Assembly (NCBI RefSeq): GCF_950295315.1
Contig: NC_080172.1
Location: 112,981,512-113,045,511, forward strand
DNA: 64,000 nucleotides
From: Erinaceus europaeus
Lineage: Eukaryota > Chordata > Mammalia > Eulipotyphla > Erinaceidae
Reading direction: 5' to 3'
The first letter of the stretch is position 1. Every line of letters starts with the position of its first letter. The position numbers and the translations under genes are program-made. Shown here piece after piece: positions 21,327 to 33,559 of this stretch. The notes under the pieces were generated by a model, which saw nothing but the letters and a program-made list of their open reading frames with translations, searched no databases and was not told the origin of the DNA.

Positions 21327-22222
21327 TAGAAAAGCTTTTATTAGTGATTTAATAATGATTAATAAGATTGTAAGATAGTAAGAGTATAATTCCATACAAT
21401 TCCCACCACCAGAGTTCCATATCCCAATATCCCAACCCCTCTATTGGAAGCTTTCCTATTCTTTTTTTTTTTTTTTCCCTCCAGAGTTACTTCTGGGGCT
21501 CTGTGCCTGCCCTAGGAATCCAATGCTCCTGTGGCCATGTTTTCCTTTTTGTGTTTTTGTAGGACAGAGAGAGTTCAAGTGGGGAAGGAAAGATGAGGGT
21601 GGGGATGGATGTGTGGGCAGGAGAAAGACAGGCACCTGCAGACTTTTTTCACTGCTTATGAAGTGACTCCCCTGCAGGTGAGGGGCCAGGGGCTTGAACC
21701 CAGATCTTTAGGACAGTCCTTGCACTTAGTACTATGTGTGCTTAACCCAGATTACCACCACCTGACCTCTCAAGCTTTAGTTTTTATCTTATCAAGCCTA
21801 GTCTTTATCCTTCTGGGAGTATGGACCAATATTCTTTATGGGGTGCAGAAGGGAGAAGGTCTGGTTTCTGTAACTGTTTCTCTGCTGGACACAGACGTTG
21901 GCAGGTGGACCCATACCTCCAGACTGTTTCTATCTTTCCCTAGTCGGGTAGGGGTCTGGGAGGTGAGGTTCTAGGACACATTGGTGAGGGCCTCTGCCCA
22001 GGGAAGTCAGGATGGAATCATAGTAACTCAGTGGCTGAGAGGCGGTAAGATAGAAAGCAGGATATGTTGTTTAATAAACAGGAACCCAAAGGTAGAAACA
22101 GAGCTGATGTAATTAGGGGTCTTCTTGTGAGGAGAAGATAGGAAGTCTCTTTTAGGAATGTTCCAAGGGGGCCATGACTTCAGTAATTTTTGCCTGAGCC
22201 TGATAGCTAACATACAAGTGGA
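21327..22222 (-). mobile_element. L1-UTR1 copy with ~14-bp target duplication and nested SINE
   Basis: Minus-strand 5'-truncated L1 3' UTR, 'ttattagtgatttaataatg' to 'ctgagcctgatagctaacat'. Flanks GCATCTATGACTTT (21313-21326) and GCATCTCTGACTTT (22223-22236) differ by one base. An A-type SINE is nested at 21462-21772. Confidence 0.9.
21462..21772 (-). repeat. A-type SINE nested in L1
   Basis: Inverted: poly(T), 'cctccagagttacttctggg', 'cacctgcagacttttttcac', head 'cagattaccaccacctgacc'. Confidence 0.88.
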
Positions 22223-22236
22223 GCATCTCTGACTTT

Positions 22237-22785
22237 ATGTGATTGTAAGCAGTAGGTAGAATTCATGGTGAGAGGTGAGAGAGGAAAATTGGACTTTTAC
22301 AGTTGTGTTACTTTATCCTAGCCCCAGCTGCTAAGTGGTGAAACAGTGAGAAATCAAGTCTAGCCTATCTGATTCCAGCTCCATAACCTCTCTCTATCAG
22401 CTTGCTACTCTGGGTCTCCCTAGAATATTCCTCCATGTCACAGAGATCTTGACAACGGTAGCAGGTTGGAACACAGACCACATGCACTTAAACTGGAAAG
22501 CCCCATATCTCTTTAAGAGCTTTATCATTCTAAGCCAGGTTGCTAGGCTAGCTGTGTTTCTGGCAAGCTAATTAGAGCATATCTCAGTTCTGCACATCTC
22601 AAAGTAAGTGGGGTGTTCATTTCTCTTCTCTCTCAATGCAAAAAGCTTTGCCAAAGTCTGGTGTTAAGTAAAAAAAAAAAAAGACAATTTGGGGCTTCAA
22701 GATGAACTGTTGTGCTTATTAAATGTATACATATTCCATTTTGGACTGGGGGAAAATGCAAGAAAATCTCCTAGTCTGTGCTGAT
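22237..22785. other. Unassigned unique sequence
   Basis: A short poly(A) run lies at 22670-22683; nothing else recognised. Confidence 0.4.
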
Positions 22786-22789
22786 TAGT

Positions 22790-22980
22790 AGTCTTATAAG
22801 CATCGTACTCTGGATAGCAAAGTGTTTACCTGAGCATGGCCCTACGCAACCCCCTCATTTCCAAGCGAGGAAACATTGACTGAAGTAATATACCTGGCAT
22901 TCCATAGCTAGAGATCACAGCCTTGGTTGTAACCCGGGTTTCTTAGCTCCACAGGGTCAGTGTTTGGGCCACATTGTTTG
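22790..22980 (+). repeat. MIR-like ancient SINE
   Basis: 3'-half landmarks: 'aagcgaggaaacattgactg', 'taacccgggtttcttagctc'. Confidence 0.6.
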
Positions 22981-23205
22981 TGGTTATGACATAACCCATT
23001 GTGATTCCTTTAGAAGTTGTCAGAACATCTTAGAGAAGCTTCCCTGGGATTCACCATCCTAGTTCTCTTTTATAGACTACTATCATCTGTTTCCTAAATA
23101 GGTTTTAGTGTGGGTTTGCTTCCCCTCCAACCTCTGTCTTTGTGTTAACAGCCTTCCCATCAGCATATCAGAAATGATATGCTTGTGAGTTTGCCTTTCT
23201 TTTTC

Positions 23206-23427
23206 TCTTTTTTAAAAAAATTTTTGTATTAGTTATTGGATAGAGACAGAAAGAAATTGAGAGAGAAGGGGGAGATAGAGAGGAAGACAGACACCTGTAG
23301 ACCTGCTTTACCACCTGTGAAGCGACTCCCCTGCAGGTGGGGAGCTGGGGGCTTGAACCAGGATCCTAACCAGTCCTTGTGCTTTGTGCCACGTGTGCTT
23401 AACCCTCTGTGCTACTGCCTGACTCCC
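23206..23427 (-). repeat. A-type SINE
   Basis: Inverted: 'ttagttattggatagagaca', 'cacctgtagacctgctttac', head 'taaccctctgtgctactgcc'. Confidence 0.88.
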
Positions 23428-23539
23428 GAGATTGCCTTTTTTTATAAGACTCATAAAACCCTGCAGTTTTCTCACAAATTCAGAAAGAGATATTGGGGTT
23501 CACCACTGCATTGCTCTCATTACATTAAATAAGTATGTG

Positions 23540-23752
23540 CAGGGGGTCAGGTGGTGGTGCATCTGGTTGAGTGCACAGATCACAATGTGCAAGGACCTGG
23601 GTTTGAGCCCCAGGTCCCGCTATGGAGGAGGAAAGCTTTGCAAGTGGTGAAGCAATATTGTTGCTATCTCTTTGTCTCTCTCCCTTTCTAGCTCCCCTAC
23701 CCTCTCGACTTCTGGCTGTCTCTATCCAATAAATAAGTAGAGAAAATACAAA
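23540..23752 (+). repeat. B-type SINE
   Basis: Head 'ggtggtggtgcatctggttg', B box 'ggtttgagcccca', tail 'tatccaataaataagtagag'. Confidence 0.88.
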
Positions 23753-25930
23753 AATATTTTTATTGATTTAATAATGATTGACAGGACCATAGGATAAGAG
23801 GGGTGCAATTCCCACCACCAGAGTTCTATATCCCATCCCTTCCATTAGAAGCTTTCCTGTTCTTTATCCCTCTGGGAGCACAGACCCAGGATCATTATGG
23901 GGTACAGAAGGTGGGAGTTCTGGATTCTGTAATTGCTTCTCTGCTTGGTATGGGCATTGGCAGGCTGATCCATACTCCCAGCCTGTTTCTAACTTTCCCT
24001 AGTGGGGAGGGCTCTGGAGAAGTGGGGTTCTAGGGTACATTGGTGAGGTCTTCTTGCCAGTCAAGTCAGGTTGGAGTAATGGTAGCTTCTGGAACTTGGT
24101 GGCTGAAAAAGCCTTAAGACATAAAGCAGAACAAATTGTTTAATGATCAGGAACCTAAATGTAAAAATATAGCAGATGAGATTTGTGGTTTCCATTTTGG
24201 AAAAAGCTAGTAGTCTATTTTAGTTATATTCCAAGGGGCCTATGACTTAACTTATTTTTGCTCGAGCCTGACAGCTAACAGGCAGGTAGACCAAAGGTAT
24301 ATTCTAGGGAGATGATGTCAGAGTTGGGAACAGGACTAGAAAGCTTTATTAGGGAAGAGAGTAGCTTTCAAATATGGGAAAAGTGTATAAATATTGTTAA
24401 CTGTAAACCCCATCAATTTGATCTGGGGCTCATATTCAGCATAGGAGCCTGTGTAACCTCTGCATTCCTGTAGGTCTGAGCTCACATTCTATAGTCATAG
24501 CTAGGAACATTCTAGACTGTATTCATTGTGGGAGTCATCTGCCTTGAGTGGCAGAGTGTGTTGACCCAACCTCCCTTTGGAGAATGACCCTACCAGTGTT
24601 GACCTACATTGAGGTCAAGGTCCTATTGAGGCCCACAAGACTATCCACTATGTTGTTTCTGATGGAGATGACCAGTGATAGTGGAGAGACTGATTTGTTA
24701 GAGGTTTAGGTCCATCATCATGTCTATGTGGAAATCCCAGGATTCCCTGACTAGCACCCTGGATGATGGGATGGCCTAGTAGTGGCCAAAAGAGCCATAA
24801 TTCAAGTATGCCTTATGTAGCTTTTGTAGGTAGTCCTTACCTTGTCTGACAAGGTTAGCCTTGGAGTGATTGAGGGAGGTAAAATAGGAAGTAGGTGAGG
24901 AGGGTATCTAGGTCTAAATAGAAATAATTTGATCAAGTACTTTATGGTACCTAAGACAAAAATTTCTTTTTTAGGTCTTTCTATTTGCTTGCTACACTTA
25001 TGGAGAGTCACTGCGGACTACTGTGCACTTATACATTAAGGTATATATTTCCCCCAACTTATGGATACATGTGCACATGTGTTCTGTCTCATGGGCCCCA
25101 GTCTATATCTAAGTTCTATGGTTTTGTTATAAGTTGCACCACCCAATATGGAATTAAGGAGTCCTATGAGGTAGGAACAGTCTCACCAGAGTAAGGAATG
25201 GTTGACATTCCATGCCTGGTGTCTCTGGACACAGTCTGAAGTATAATGTGCCATGGTGGAACTGGTTCCGTTGATTTGAGTGAGCTCAGCAGATGCAGTA
25301 GCAAAGGGTATGGATCTAGGGGAGTGTGCCAGAAAATGAGCCATGCCCCAGCAGTTCCAGGACTGGGAGGAATATGTATATTATAGAGAATGGAGAAGGT
25401 TCTTGCAGTCTTACAGTTTAAGAAGGCAATAGATAGGGGAGTCAGGCTGTAGCACAAGGACTGGTGTAAGGATCCTGGTTCAAGCCCCCGGCTCCCCACC
25501 TGCAGGGGGGTCGCTTCACAAATGGTGAAGCAGGACTGAAGGTGTCTATCTTTCTCTCCCCCTCTCTGTCTTCCCTACCTCTCTCCATTTCTCTCTGTCT
25601 ATCTAACAATGACAACCTCAATAACAACAACAACAATAACTACTACAATGAAAACAACAAGGGCAACAAGAGGGAAAATAAATAAATATTTAAAAAGAAG
25701 GCAATAGATAGTTATTATTGTATCTAAGCTATTTGGGAACTTGGTTTACTTTGAAAATCCCATGGTTAGGATTTGCTATATCATACTAATGTATGATATT
25801 TTATGTCACCATAAAATATCATACCATATTTTATGCCACTTAATGCTATTTACATAGAGCTATATATTATATAGAGACAACCAGTTGCTTCTGGTTTCCC
25901 TGGTCTAAGACTACAGGTGGTTTTAATATT
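23753..25930 (-). mobile_element. Long L1-UTR1 copy (about 1.9 kb without nested SINE)
   Basis: The longest copy of this 3' UTR in the window. It begins at its A-rich end ('ttgatttaataatgattgac') and extends through blocks also present in 10801-11950, such as 'ggacacagtctgaagtataa' (25228-25247). It lacks clear ORF2. It carries about 700 bp (about 24120-24800) that the 10801 copy lacks, so the UTR exists in at least two structural versions. The right boundary is approximate. Confidence 0.75.
25437..25695 (+). repeat. A-type SINE with 16-bp target duplication
   Basis: Nested in the L1 3' UTR. Perfect flanks AGAAGGCAATAGATAG at 25421-25436 and 25696-25711. The head is shortened ('gtcaggctgtagcacaagga'); CAA-rich tail present. 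Confidence 0.94.
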
Positions 25931-26280
25931 TCAAGTAGTCATTTAATGCAAAAAGATTTTTAAAAATATGTGCAGTATTTTTATTTTTAGTGCAGCAGTA
26001 TGTGTGTGTGTTTGGTATTTTATTTTAAGGGTTAATTCTGGGGCAATTAACAGAAATGAAAGTGATTTGGTGAACTGGCAAAGTTTCTGGAACCAGTTTT
26101 CCTGGACCAAGTTAGTTTCATCTTATAGTTGTTGTATTTTTTATAAATATGCTTTTTGAGTTAAGCTGGCAGCAATTCTAGTCTATTTCCTGTCAGTCTG
26201 GCAGAAGGCAAGTAGAACATGTATCTTCCTGTTTTATTTTCAATTGTAGGTAGTAAGTTTGCAAAAAATAGATCCCATCT
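25931..26280. other. Unassigned sequence
   Basis: Nothing recognised beyond a short TG run at about 26000. Confidence 0.35.
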
Positions 26281-26871
26281 TGCTAGGCTAGCATGGGGGT
26301 GCCTCTTCCTGGTGCATACTCTCTGGGTTGGAGAGAACCCAACCGGAGACAGCCTGGGCTGCTACTCACTCAGCGATGTGGGAGAGATGACTCATGAACT
26401 TGTGGTGGCATGGCAGTGTAATCTCTTTATTGATCAGAGAGCCAGCACTTTTGAAGGTCCGACCCAGAAGTGGCAAGTTAGAAAAGGAAATGGCTAGGAA
26501 AGGGGCGGAGAAAACCAAAATGGAGCTGGAAAGGTAGGAACTTCCTTAGTAACTGTTGTGAGGGTTTTAACTGGTAGGATTAATTAATACCCTGGAGGCA
26601 GGGAAGGTCTTGAGGGCAGAAAGAAGATAGATCAAAGGAATGGAATGGGTGGGGATCTTTCAGGCAAAACAGTGATTATGTACATAAGCCATAGTATGAG
26701 GAATGCAGGGTACTTTGTGAGGCAGGGAGTCTGTTAAGATGGGGCACACCTTTGGGGTTATTCCTGTCCCTCCTTGCTCAACTTCTTGGTAGAGAGAGAG
26801 ACTGACAGGATAGACACACTCCTCAGGTCAAACTCTGCTAAGCTCAATGACATCCTCACAATTTCCCGACA
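26281..26871 (-). mobile_element. Solo LTR, about 590 bp
   Basis: On the minus strand it begins TGTCGGGAAATTG and ends GCTAGCCTAGCA. An AATAAA signal (plus 'tttatt' at 26434-26439) lies about 150 bp before the 3' end. The termini obey the TG...CA rule. The flanking hexamers do not match cleanly, so the target duplication is unproven and ends may shift by a few bases. No internal sequence is attached. Confidence 0.65.
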
Positions 26872-26889
26872 CATTCTCAAGAGTATTTT

Positions 26890-27105
26890 AGGGGCCGGGT
26901 GGTGGTGCACCTGGTTAAGTGCATGTATTACAATACACAGAGACCCAGGTTTGAGCCCCTGTCTCCACCTGCAGGGGGAAAGCTTCATGAGTGGTGAAGC
27001 AGGGCTGCAGGTGTCTCTCTGTCTCTCTCCCTCTCTATCACCCCCTTCCCTCTTGATTTCTGGCTATCTCTATCCAATAAATAAAGATTATAAAATTTTT
27101 TTAAA
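26890..27105 (+). repeat. B-type SINE with 11-bp target duplication
   Basis: Head 'gccgggtggtggtgcacctg', tail 'tatccaataaataaagatta'. Flanks AAGAGTATTTT at 26879-26889 and 27106-27116 are perfect. Confidence 0.94.
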
Positions 27106-27116
27106 AAGAGTATTTT

Positions 27117-27960
27117 TCCAGTTTGCAGCAGATGCAAGGGGACCTATCACCCTAATTTCCATCTCCTATTAAAAATGAGACCCCCCTAAAACATTTGGAT
27201 TTATTTTTATGTTTTTGCTCCTTATTTCAATTTTACTTCTCTCCAGAAAAATCTGGGGCCTTCAGATGCATGTCCATAGCATTTACCTAGTGATATAAGA
27301 CTAGATTCAAATGGTAACTTGTACAGCATTTTTTAATTCATACATAAAATCTCACCATTTCACCTTCTTCAGGCAGCCAGAGAAAAAACTACATTAATTG
27401 AACATTTTCTGGATTCTAGATACATGGGTTCCATCTTCACCATGAACTTGTGCTTTCTCTCAGCCTATTTACATAGGTTTAGGAAGGAGAGGACTTTCCC
27501 CAATCCAACAGGTACTAAGTAAGTATAAAAAAATTAAAATAAGGCCTGTATATGACTACAGGTATAACCCACTATGTCCTTCTGCCTCACCATATTTCAG
27601 AGTGCTCAGTGTAGTTTTCAGCCTCTTCCTAAAATCCTCTGCTGGGTTCTAATTTCCCCCACCCCAGCCAAATCTGAAAATGCATTGTACATGTTATATG
27701 GAATATTTTCTTTTTCCCCAGCCTGAGAGAAGACTGTTGATTTTCTGTTTTTGCTCGTCCCACTTAAATAAAGCATGATTGATACTCACTCAGGACTGTC
27801 ATGCTTGGGTGCCTGGGTATCAAGGGCCTTCGCCAAGACTCCATGTAAGCCACATGTTGGTGTTGTTGCTAAGCTATGGACACTGTGTGTTGGGTAGCAG
27901 CCAGGACAACATCACAACAATTATAGTTGATGTATACTGTGCACGCATGCCCCAGACATG
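27117..27960. other. Unassigned unique sequence
   Basis: No gene or repeat recognised. Confidence 0.4.
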
Positions 27961-27964
27961 GAGC

Positions 27965-28090
27965 AAACCCTTTCTGTAGATCCACTCATTTAATCCTGCA
28001 ACATTCCAGTGATTACGTTATCATCCTTGTATGGCAGGCAAGGAAACTGAGGCTTCAGAGAGAGATGTTCAGTCAGCTCTGATCACCTGC
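27965..28090 (+). repeat. MIR-like ancient SINE
   Basis: 'ccactcatttaatcctgcaa' and 'caaggaaactgaggcttcag' are MIR/L2-type blocks in the right order. Confidence 0.65.
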
Positions 28091-28103
28091 TAATATATAG
28101 TTG

Positions 28104-28317
28104 GTGTACTGCACCAAAGTAAAAGACTCTGGGGGTGTGTGTGGTGGGGAGGAGGAGGTTTCAGGTCCTGGAACATGATGGCAGAGGAGTACTTAGAGGG
28201 CTTTGAATTGTTATGTGGAAAACCAAGAAATGTTACACGTGTGCCAACTATTGTATTTTATTGTTGACTGTAAGCCATTGATCCCCTGAATAAAGGGAAA
28301 AATATGTTCAAAAATAG
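28104..28317 (+). mobile_element. L1 3' end (L1-UTR2) with short target duplication
   Basis: 'gtactgcaccaaagtaaaag' to 'gatcccctgaataaagggaa'. Flanked by ATATAGTTG at 28095-28103 and 28318-28326. Confidence 0.85.
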
Positions 28318-28505
28318 ATATAGTTGTTGTATACATTCCCATCTATCTCTCACTTCCTCTAGGATATAAGCTTTCCAAGGACATTTTTGTTTTTCAGTTG
28401 TTTTACTCCTGTATCTTCACTACCTAGATAGCTGTTTAGCATCTCATGAGTGTCTTCATAAATAGACCGGAATGAATGAACTCAACTCATATAAAGACAG
28501 ATATA

Positions 28506-28757
28506 GGGGAGTCAGGTGGTAGTGCAGTGGGTTAAGCTCAGGCAGTGCAAAGCACAAGGGCTCCCCACCTGCAGGGGATTCACTTCAGAAGCGGTGAAGC
28601 AGGTCTGCAGGTGTCTTTCTCTCCCCCTCTCTGTCTTCCCCTCCTCTCTCCATTTCTCTCTGTCCTATCCAACAACAATGAAATCAATAACAACAACTAT
28701 AGCAATAAAACAACAAGGGCAACAAAAGGGAATAAATAAAATAAATATTTTTTTTAA
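28506..28757 (+). repeat. A-type SINE with 13-bp target duplication
   Basis: Head 'gtcaggtggtagtgcagtgg'. The copy lacks about 30 bp of the B-box region. CAA-rich tail. Perfect flanks AAAGACAGATATA at 28493-28505 and 28758-28770. Confidence 0.94.
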
Positions 28758-28770
28758 AAAGACAGATATA

Positions 28771-29405
28771 AGTACAGCCACTCCCAGGCTGAGGTGAAAT
28801 GTCCTCCAGACGCTGGCTGTTTTTATCTGTCCATTGGTCAGTTGAGTTGAATGGCCTCTTGTCCAGCGGTGTTGGAGAGGCCTTGCAGATGTGTCACTAC
28901 AGCTGCCTTCTAGAACAACCATGATTTCCCAGGCACTGTTTGGGTCCACTTGAGGTACTGGGCATTGAGAGGACACAAATTGCAGGAGTGAACAAATAAG
29001 AAATTCCAGCAGCAGGCAGGGAACTCTATGTGGAAATTGATCCGATGAGTGTGGGGTGGAGAGATGGAGACTATAGGACATCACCTGGAGAAATGAGATT
29101 TCTTCTCCACTGAGCACTCCCCATTTTTGGTGTCCCAGTTCTCCAGAAAGAAATGTCTAAATATCCATGCCACTCAGTTTGCTTAATTTCTTGTAAGTAA
29201 CCATGAAAAGTGGAATGGAGAGTTATAATGAAGCTATTGAGAAAGAAACTGTTCCCCCATGTAAGCCACTCCCCCCAATGAAAATTATTAAAAAAAAATC
29301 TCTTCAGTTAGGAAGCTTTCCTGTCTTCCACCTCTCCCCTCCCTTTCAAACCATCTCTATTCTTCTCTGTATAGAACCTCGGGCAAGTAGCACACTTTCT
29401 GATAT
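28771..29405. other. Unassigned unique sequence
   Basis: The 150-codon minus-strand frame here runs into the neighbouring SINE and has no recognisable domain. Confidence 0.4.
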
Positions 29406-29409
29406 GCAA

Positions 29410-29708
29410 TTTTAAATATTTATTTATTCCCTTTTGTTGCCCTTGTTGTAGTTATTATTACTGTTGTTATTGTTATAGTTATTATTGTTGTTATTGATGT
29501 CATCCTTGTTGGATAGGACAGAGAGAAATGGAGAGAGGAGGGGAAGACAGAGAGGAGAAGAGAAAGAATAGACACCTGCAGACCTGCTTCACCACTTGTA
29601 AAGCAACTCCAGTGCAGGTGGAGAGCTGGGGGCTCAAACTGGGATCCTTACACCAGTCCTTGCCCTTGGCGCCATGTGCGCTTTAACCCACTGTGCTACT
29701 GCCCGACT
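29410..29708 (-). repeat. A-type SINE
   Basis: Inverted, with GTT/ATT-rich tail, 'cacctgcagacctgcttcac' and head 'taacccactgtgctactgcc'. Confidence 0.9.
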
Positions 29709-29748
29709 CTTAATATGCACTTTCCAAACAGACTTTTCCATTTCTTTT

Positions 29749-29961
29749 TTTAAAAAATTATTTATTTATTTATTGAATAGAGACAGAGAGAAATTGAGAG
29801 GGAAAGGGAAGATAGAGAAGAAGAGAGACAGAGAGACATCTGCAGCCCTGCTTTACCACTCGTGAAGTTTCCTTCCTGCAGGTAGGGACCGGGGGCCCGA
29901 ATCTGGGTCCTTATGTATTGTCTCATGTGAGCTCAACCAGGTTGCCACCACCCAGCCCCTC
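29749..29961 (-). repeat. B-type SINE with 12-bp target duplication
   Basis: Inverted. Flanks TCCATTTCTTTT at 29737-29748 and 29962-29973 are perfect. Confidence 0.93.
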
Positions 29962-30205
29962 TCCATTTCTTTTCATTGTCATTTACATGATATGTATGTG
30001 TTTTCTTACTTGGCAGTTGAATTTTACTGATGAGCAGAAACACCACAAAATCAAGCATCCCCCCCCCAAAATTCTCTAAAACATTTTTAAAACAAATCAT
30101 AGATGAAAGCCTAGATTGGCATTTATATTTGCCATAAGTAAATAAGCAAAAGCAGAGGACATGTTTATCTTATATATGTCATTGAGAGGGGCTCCTTTCT
30201 TTCCT

Positions 30206-30490
30206 TTTTATTTTCTTTATTGCCACCAAGGCTATCACTGGGGTTTGATGCCTACATGAAGTATGGCTTGGGTCATTTTTTTCTTCCTTTTCTTTTACTT
30301 CACTGGACAGTGTAGACTTGAGAGGAGGTGATGGAGATAGATAGAAAGGGAGAGAGAAAGAGATGTACCTCCAACACTGTTTCACCACTTGTGAATTTTC
30401 TCTGGAGGTGAGGGCTGGATGGGCTTAAACATGAGTCCTTGACTCAGGTTATGTGTGAGTTCAACTGGATGTGGTGTCACCTTCCCCCAA
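30206..30490 (-). repeat. Old long-tailed SINE
   Basis: Inverted and diverged: 'ccaccaaggctatcactggg', 'ccaacactgtttcaccactt', head 'gttcaactggatgtggtgtc'. Confidence 0.65.
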
Positions 30491-30493
30491 CCA

Positions 30494-30508
30494 TACACAC
30501 ACACACAT

Positions 30509-30545
<37 letters not shown>

Positions 30546-30546
30546 T
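30494..30546. repeat. (CA)n microsatellite, interrupted
   Basis: CA units with CATA interruptions, directly after an inverted SINE head. Confidence 0.95.
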
Positions 30547-31341
30547 AACAATTTACTCTGAATAATTGCATAGGCTCTGCCTGTGGAGGAGATTAGGACA
30601 TTTTGCTTTCTTTATTCCTGAACATATCTGCACACATAGTCTCTTATACAAAAGCACCACACATGTGCACACAGTCATTTTAAGATATGTCTTTCCCCCC
30701 CCAAGACATATGACTTTAATTTGTAACTATAAAAATGCTTGATGTACAAAAGAGAACTTTTAATTAAATACAGGTGGGCAGATTTTCTCTGATTAATGGA
30801 TTTAGTATAAAACAAAATGCCTTTTAATTTTTTTGAGATATCTAGGGTACTGGCTTCTATTCTCAGTTTTTGTAGTACACTTGTTACTAGTGTGAAGTGT
30901 TTTTTTGTTGTTGTTGTTGGGTTTGCAGTCCAATATACAATGTGTGACTTAATGTCATGATATGATCTTTGTTTCTAGGAAAAATCTAGTGACAAGCAAG
31001 ACAGAAAAAGAGAGCTCGTATTAACAATATAGAACTAATAACAGTTCTAATTTAATAGTTGTGGTAACTTGTGCATATATGGCATTTTAGCTTCAAAAAG
31101 CTTTTTCTCAGATAAAGAGTTAATACTGACCAAAAGAATGTCAAAAGAAACTTAAATCTAGCTGTTACTGGTTAGGGATGACTTGTTTTATTTAATTTTA
31201 TTTAATATGTATCTTGAATGCTTGATTAATACCTTACATCTCCAAATAGTTTATTAACTGCGACATTTCTAATATATTAATGTAGTTGAAATTACTTCTT
31301 CTGACAATAGCTGTCTCCTACTTTAATAATGTTAAAAAGGA
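30547..31341. other. Unassigned AT-rich unique sequence
   Basis: A short (GTT)n run lies at about 30906-30920. Nothing else recognised. Confidence 0.4.
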
Positions 31342-31800
31342 TGTTTTTTTTAATTTGTTGATTTAAAGATCATCAAGATGTAAAATAACAGAGGTACAAT
31401 TTCACACAATTGCCACCACCAGAGTTCTGTATTCTATCCCCTCCATTGTAGGCTTCCCTATTATTTATATCTCTGGGAGTATGGACCAAAGTTCCTTATG
31501 GGGTGCAGAAGGTGGGAGGTCTGGCTTCTGCAACTGCTTCTCCACTGGACATGGGTATTGGCAGGTAGGTCCATACCCCCCAGTCTGTTTCTATATTTTC
31601 CTAGTGGAATAGGGGTTCTGGAGAGGTAGGGTTCCAGGGCACATTGGTGAGGTCATCTGCCCAGGGAACTCAGGTTGGCATCATGGTAGCGTCTACAATT
31701 TGGTGGCTGGAAAGCATTAAGACATAAAGCAGAACAAATTGTTTAATAATCAGGAACTTTAAGAATACAGCAGATGAGATTTGGCGGTCTCCGTTTTGGA
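31342..31800 (-). mobile_element. L1-UTR1 copy
   Basis: From A-rich end 'ttgttgatttaaagatcatc' to 'gatttggcggtctccgtttt'. It ends at an (AATC)n run (31801-31842), which lies just outside the retrovirus target site. Confidence 0.85.
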
Positions 31801-31842
31801 AAATCAATCAATCAATCAGTCAATCAATCAATCAATCAATAA
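31801..31842. repeat. (AATC)n microsatellite
   Basis: About ten tetranucleotide units with one variant unit. Gly-free 'NQSI' frames are artefacts. Confidence 0.9.
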
Positions 31843-31908
31843 AACAAAGGCATTTCTATGTGTATATTTTAACCCAAAGGGCAAAGTTTATATATATATC
31901 AGCAAAAG

Positions 31909-32385
31909 TGTTGTTGTGCGCGGGCCATGGAGAAGAGAGAGGGGGTCCAGAGCAAAGAGGAAACACAAATATTTATTTGCACTGGCACCTCAGAGTTGGG
32001 TGCTAGAGAAGCAGGTTGGGCCACGTGGAGGTAGCGAAAATGGCCGCCTCACACAGTAACCTTTCCTGCGTCTGAACACCAGAGTGAAGTGCTGGCAAGA
32101 GAATGAGGTGCGGAAGAAGAAGGGCTTTTATAGGAGTAGCTTTCGCGAGAATGGGAAGGGGGAGGAGTAACCATAGCACTCCAGGATAGGATAATAACTC
32201 TCATGAGAATGGGAGGGGGGAGGAGTAACCAAAGCACTCCAAATATCGCGGGGATATAGATAATGCCCTGAGGGCACAACATGGCTGAACAGGCACTCCG
32301 AGAATGTCCCAACTTTCGCGGGAACCAGCAGTAGCCTGAGGGGACAACATGGAAGATGTGACTGCATCAGCACAATTTCCCAGCA
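31909..32385 (-). repeat. 3' LTR of the endogenous retrovirus
   Basis: On the minus strand starts TGCTGGGAAATTG, just after the polypurine tract, and ends ACAACA. It has TATAAAA (plus 32126-32132) and AATAAA (plus 31972-31977). Against the 5' LTR it has an extra TGT at its outer edge (31909-31911), probably a slippage duplication. The target hexamer CAAAAG fits only if this triplet is counted as LTR. Confidence 0.95.
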
Positions 32386-32401
32386 TCTCCCCCTTTCCTT
32401 T
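32386..32401 (-). promoter_or_regulatory. Polypurine tract for plus-strand DNA priming
   Basis: Minus strand reads AAAGGAAAGGGGGAGA directly before the 3' LTR. This is the standard position of the RNase H-resistant primer. Confidence 0.92.
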
Positions 32402-33056
32402 TATCTAATGCCCAGGGCAACAGTGTGTAAAGTCTATGAACTACTCAGGGTCAGTCTGTGAAAAACCAGCAACGTGAAGGGAAGGAAGCTGCTGTAAAAT
32501 TGTCTAAAGTGTCCAAAGGGTATACCAGCAAGTCCAATAGAAGTTTCAGTCCAAAGTAGACGACTAGGGGGAGAAATGGCAGGGGATGAAATGCTGCATG
32601 AGGAAGGTCAGCCTCTGGAATTCTGCTTTTCTGTAGATTGTGAGCTGGAACCGCCAAAACGTGACAGGTAAAGCAGAAGCAGGAAAGGCAGACAGACAGT
32701 AAAAAAGTTCTGTCCTTGGAGTCTGTGAATCAGGTTCTTCAGATCATGTCAGGTGACATCTAGGGTTTCGGGGGGTGTGCCACTGTAGTCATGCCATCTA
32801 GTGGGTGATGTCAGGGTGTTCAGGGGTCCAGATGATTTTTTCCCGGATTCCTGTGGAATAAACACAAAAAGTCTGCTTCTCGTGGTTAGCAGGGCATCTG
32901 ATTTGAATGATTTATACAAAAAAGAGGTTTGGTGCCTTAGCCAACTGAGTATTGGGGGATGTATCTTTCCTATTCATTTATTATTATATATTCATGGTGA
33001 AAAAGAACTTATTTTTTAACAAAGACTCTAAGGTGTAGGGAAGCGGGAACTATCTT

Positions 33057-33328
33057 ATCCCTTTTTTTTTGGTATCTTCCTTTTGTAGCTCTAGTTGTTT
33101 TATTATTGTAATTATATTGCTAATATTGTGGTAGTTGGATAGAACAGAGAGAAAAGGAGAGAGGAGGGGAAGACAGGGGGAGAGAAAGACACCTGTAGAT
33201 CTGCTTCACCGCCTGTGAAGTGATTCCCCTGCAGGTGAGGAGCTGGGGGCTCAAACTGGGATCCTCAAGCCGGTTCTTGCACTTAGCGCCACCTGTGCTA
33301 AACCCGCTGTGCCACTGCCCGATTCCCA
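33057..33328 (-). repeat. A-type SINE nested in the retrovirus, 11-bp target duplication
   Basis: Same orientation as the provirus. Flanks GGAACTATCTT at 33046-33056 and 33329-33339. It proves A-type SINE activity after the retrovirus inserted. Confidence 0.94.
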
Positions 33329-33559
33329 GGAACTATCTTTTAACATAAACTCTATGGCCATACCAATAGCAACCTTGAAGGCACATGTGGCTCCCCACAT
33401 GCCCCCCTGTCTTATATCATGTTTTGATGTTTGGCGGACTTTATTTTGTGGCAGGGTGGACTGTGCCTGTCTTAGGTTGGGGATCAGCCTTCCGTCTTAC
33501 CCGTCATTGGAACACCTGGTCATTTTTGCCCAGTAGTACCAGGTGCCCTGTCTTAGGTT

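Noticed and set aside
28665..29117. 150-codon minus-strand frame in mostly unique sequence
   Set aside because: No recognised domain, it ends in a SINE tail, and the composition is like neighbouring non-coding DNA.
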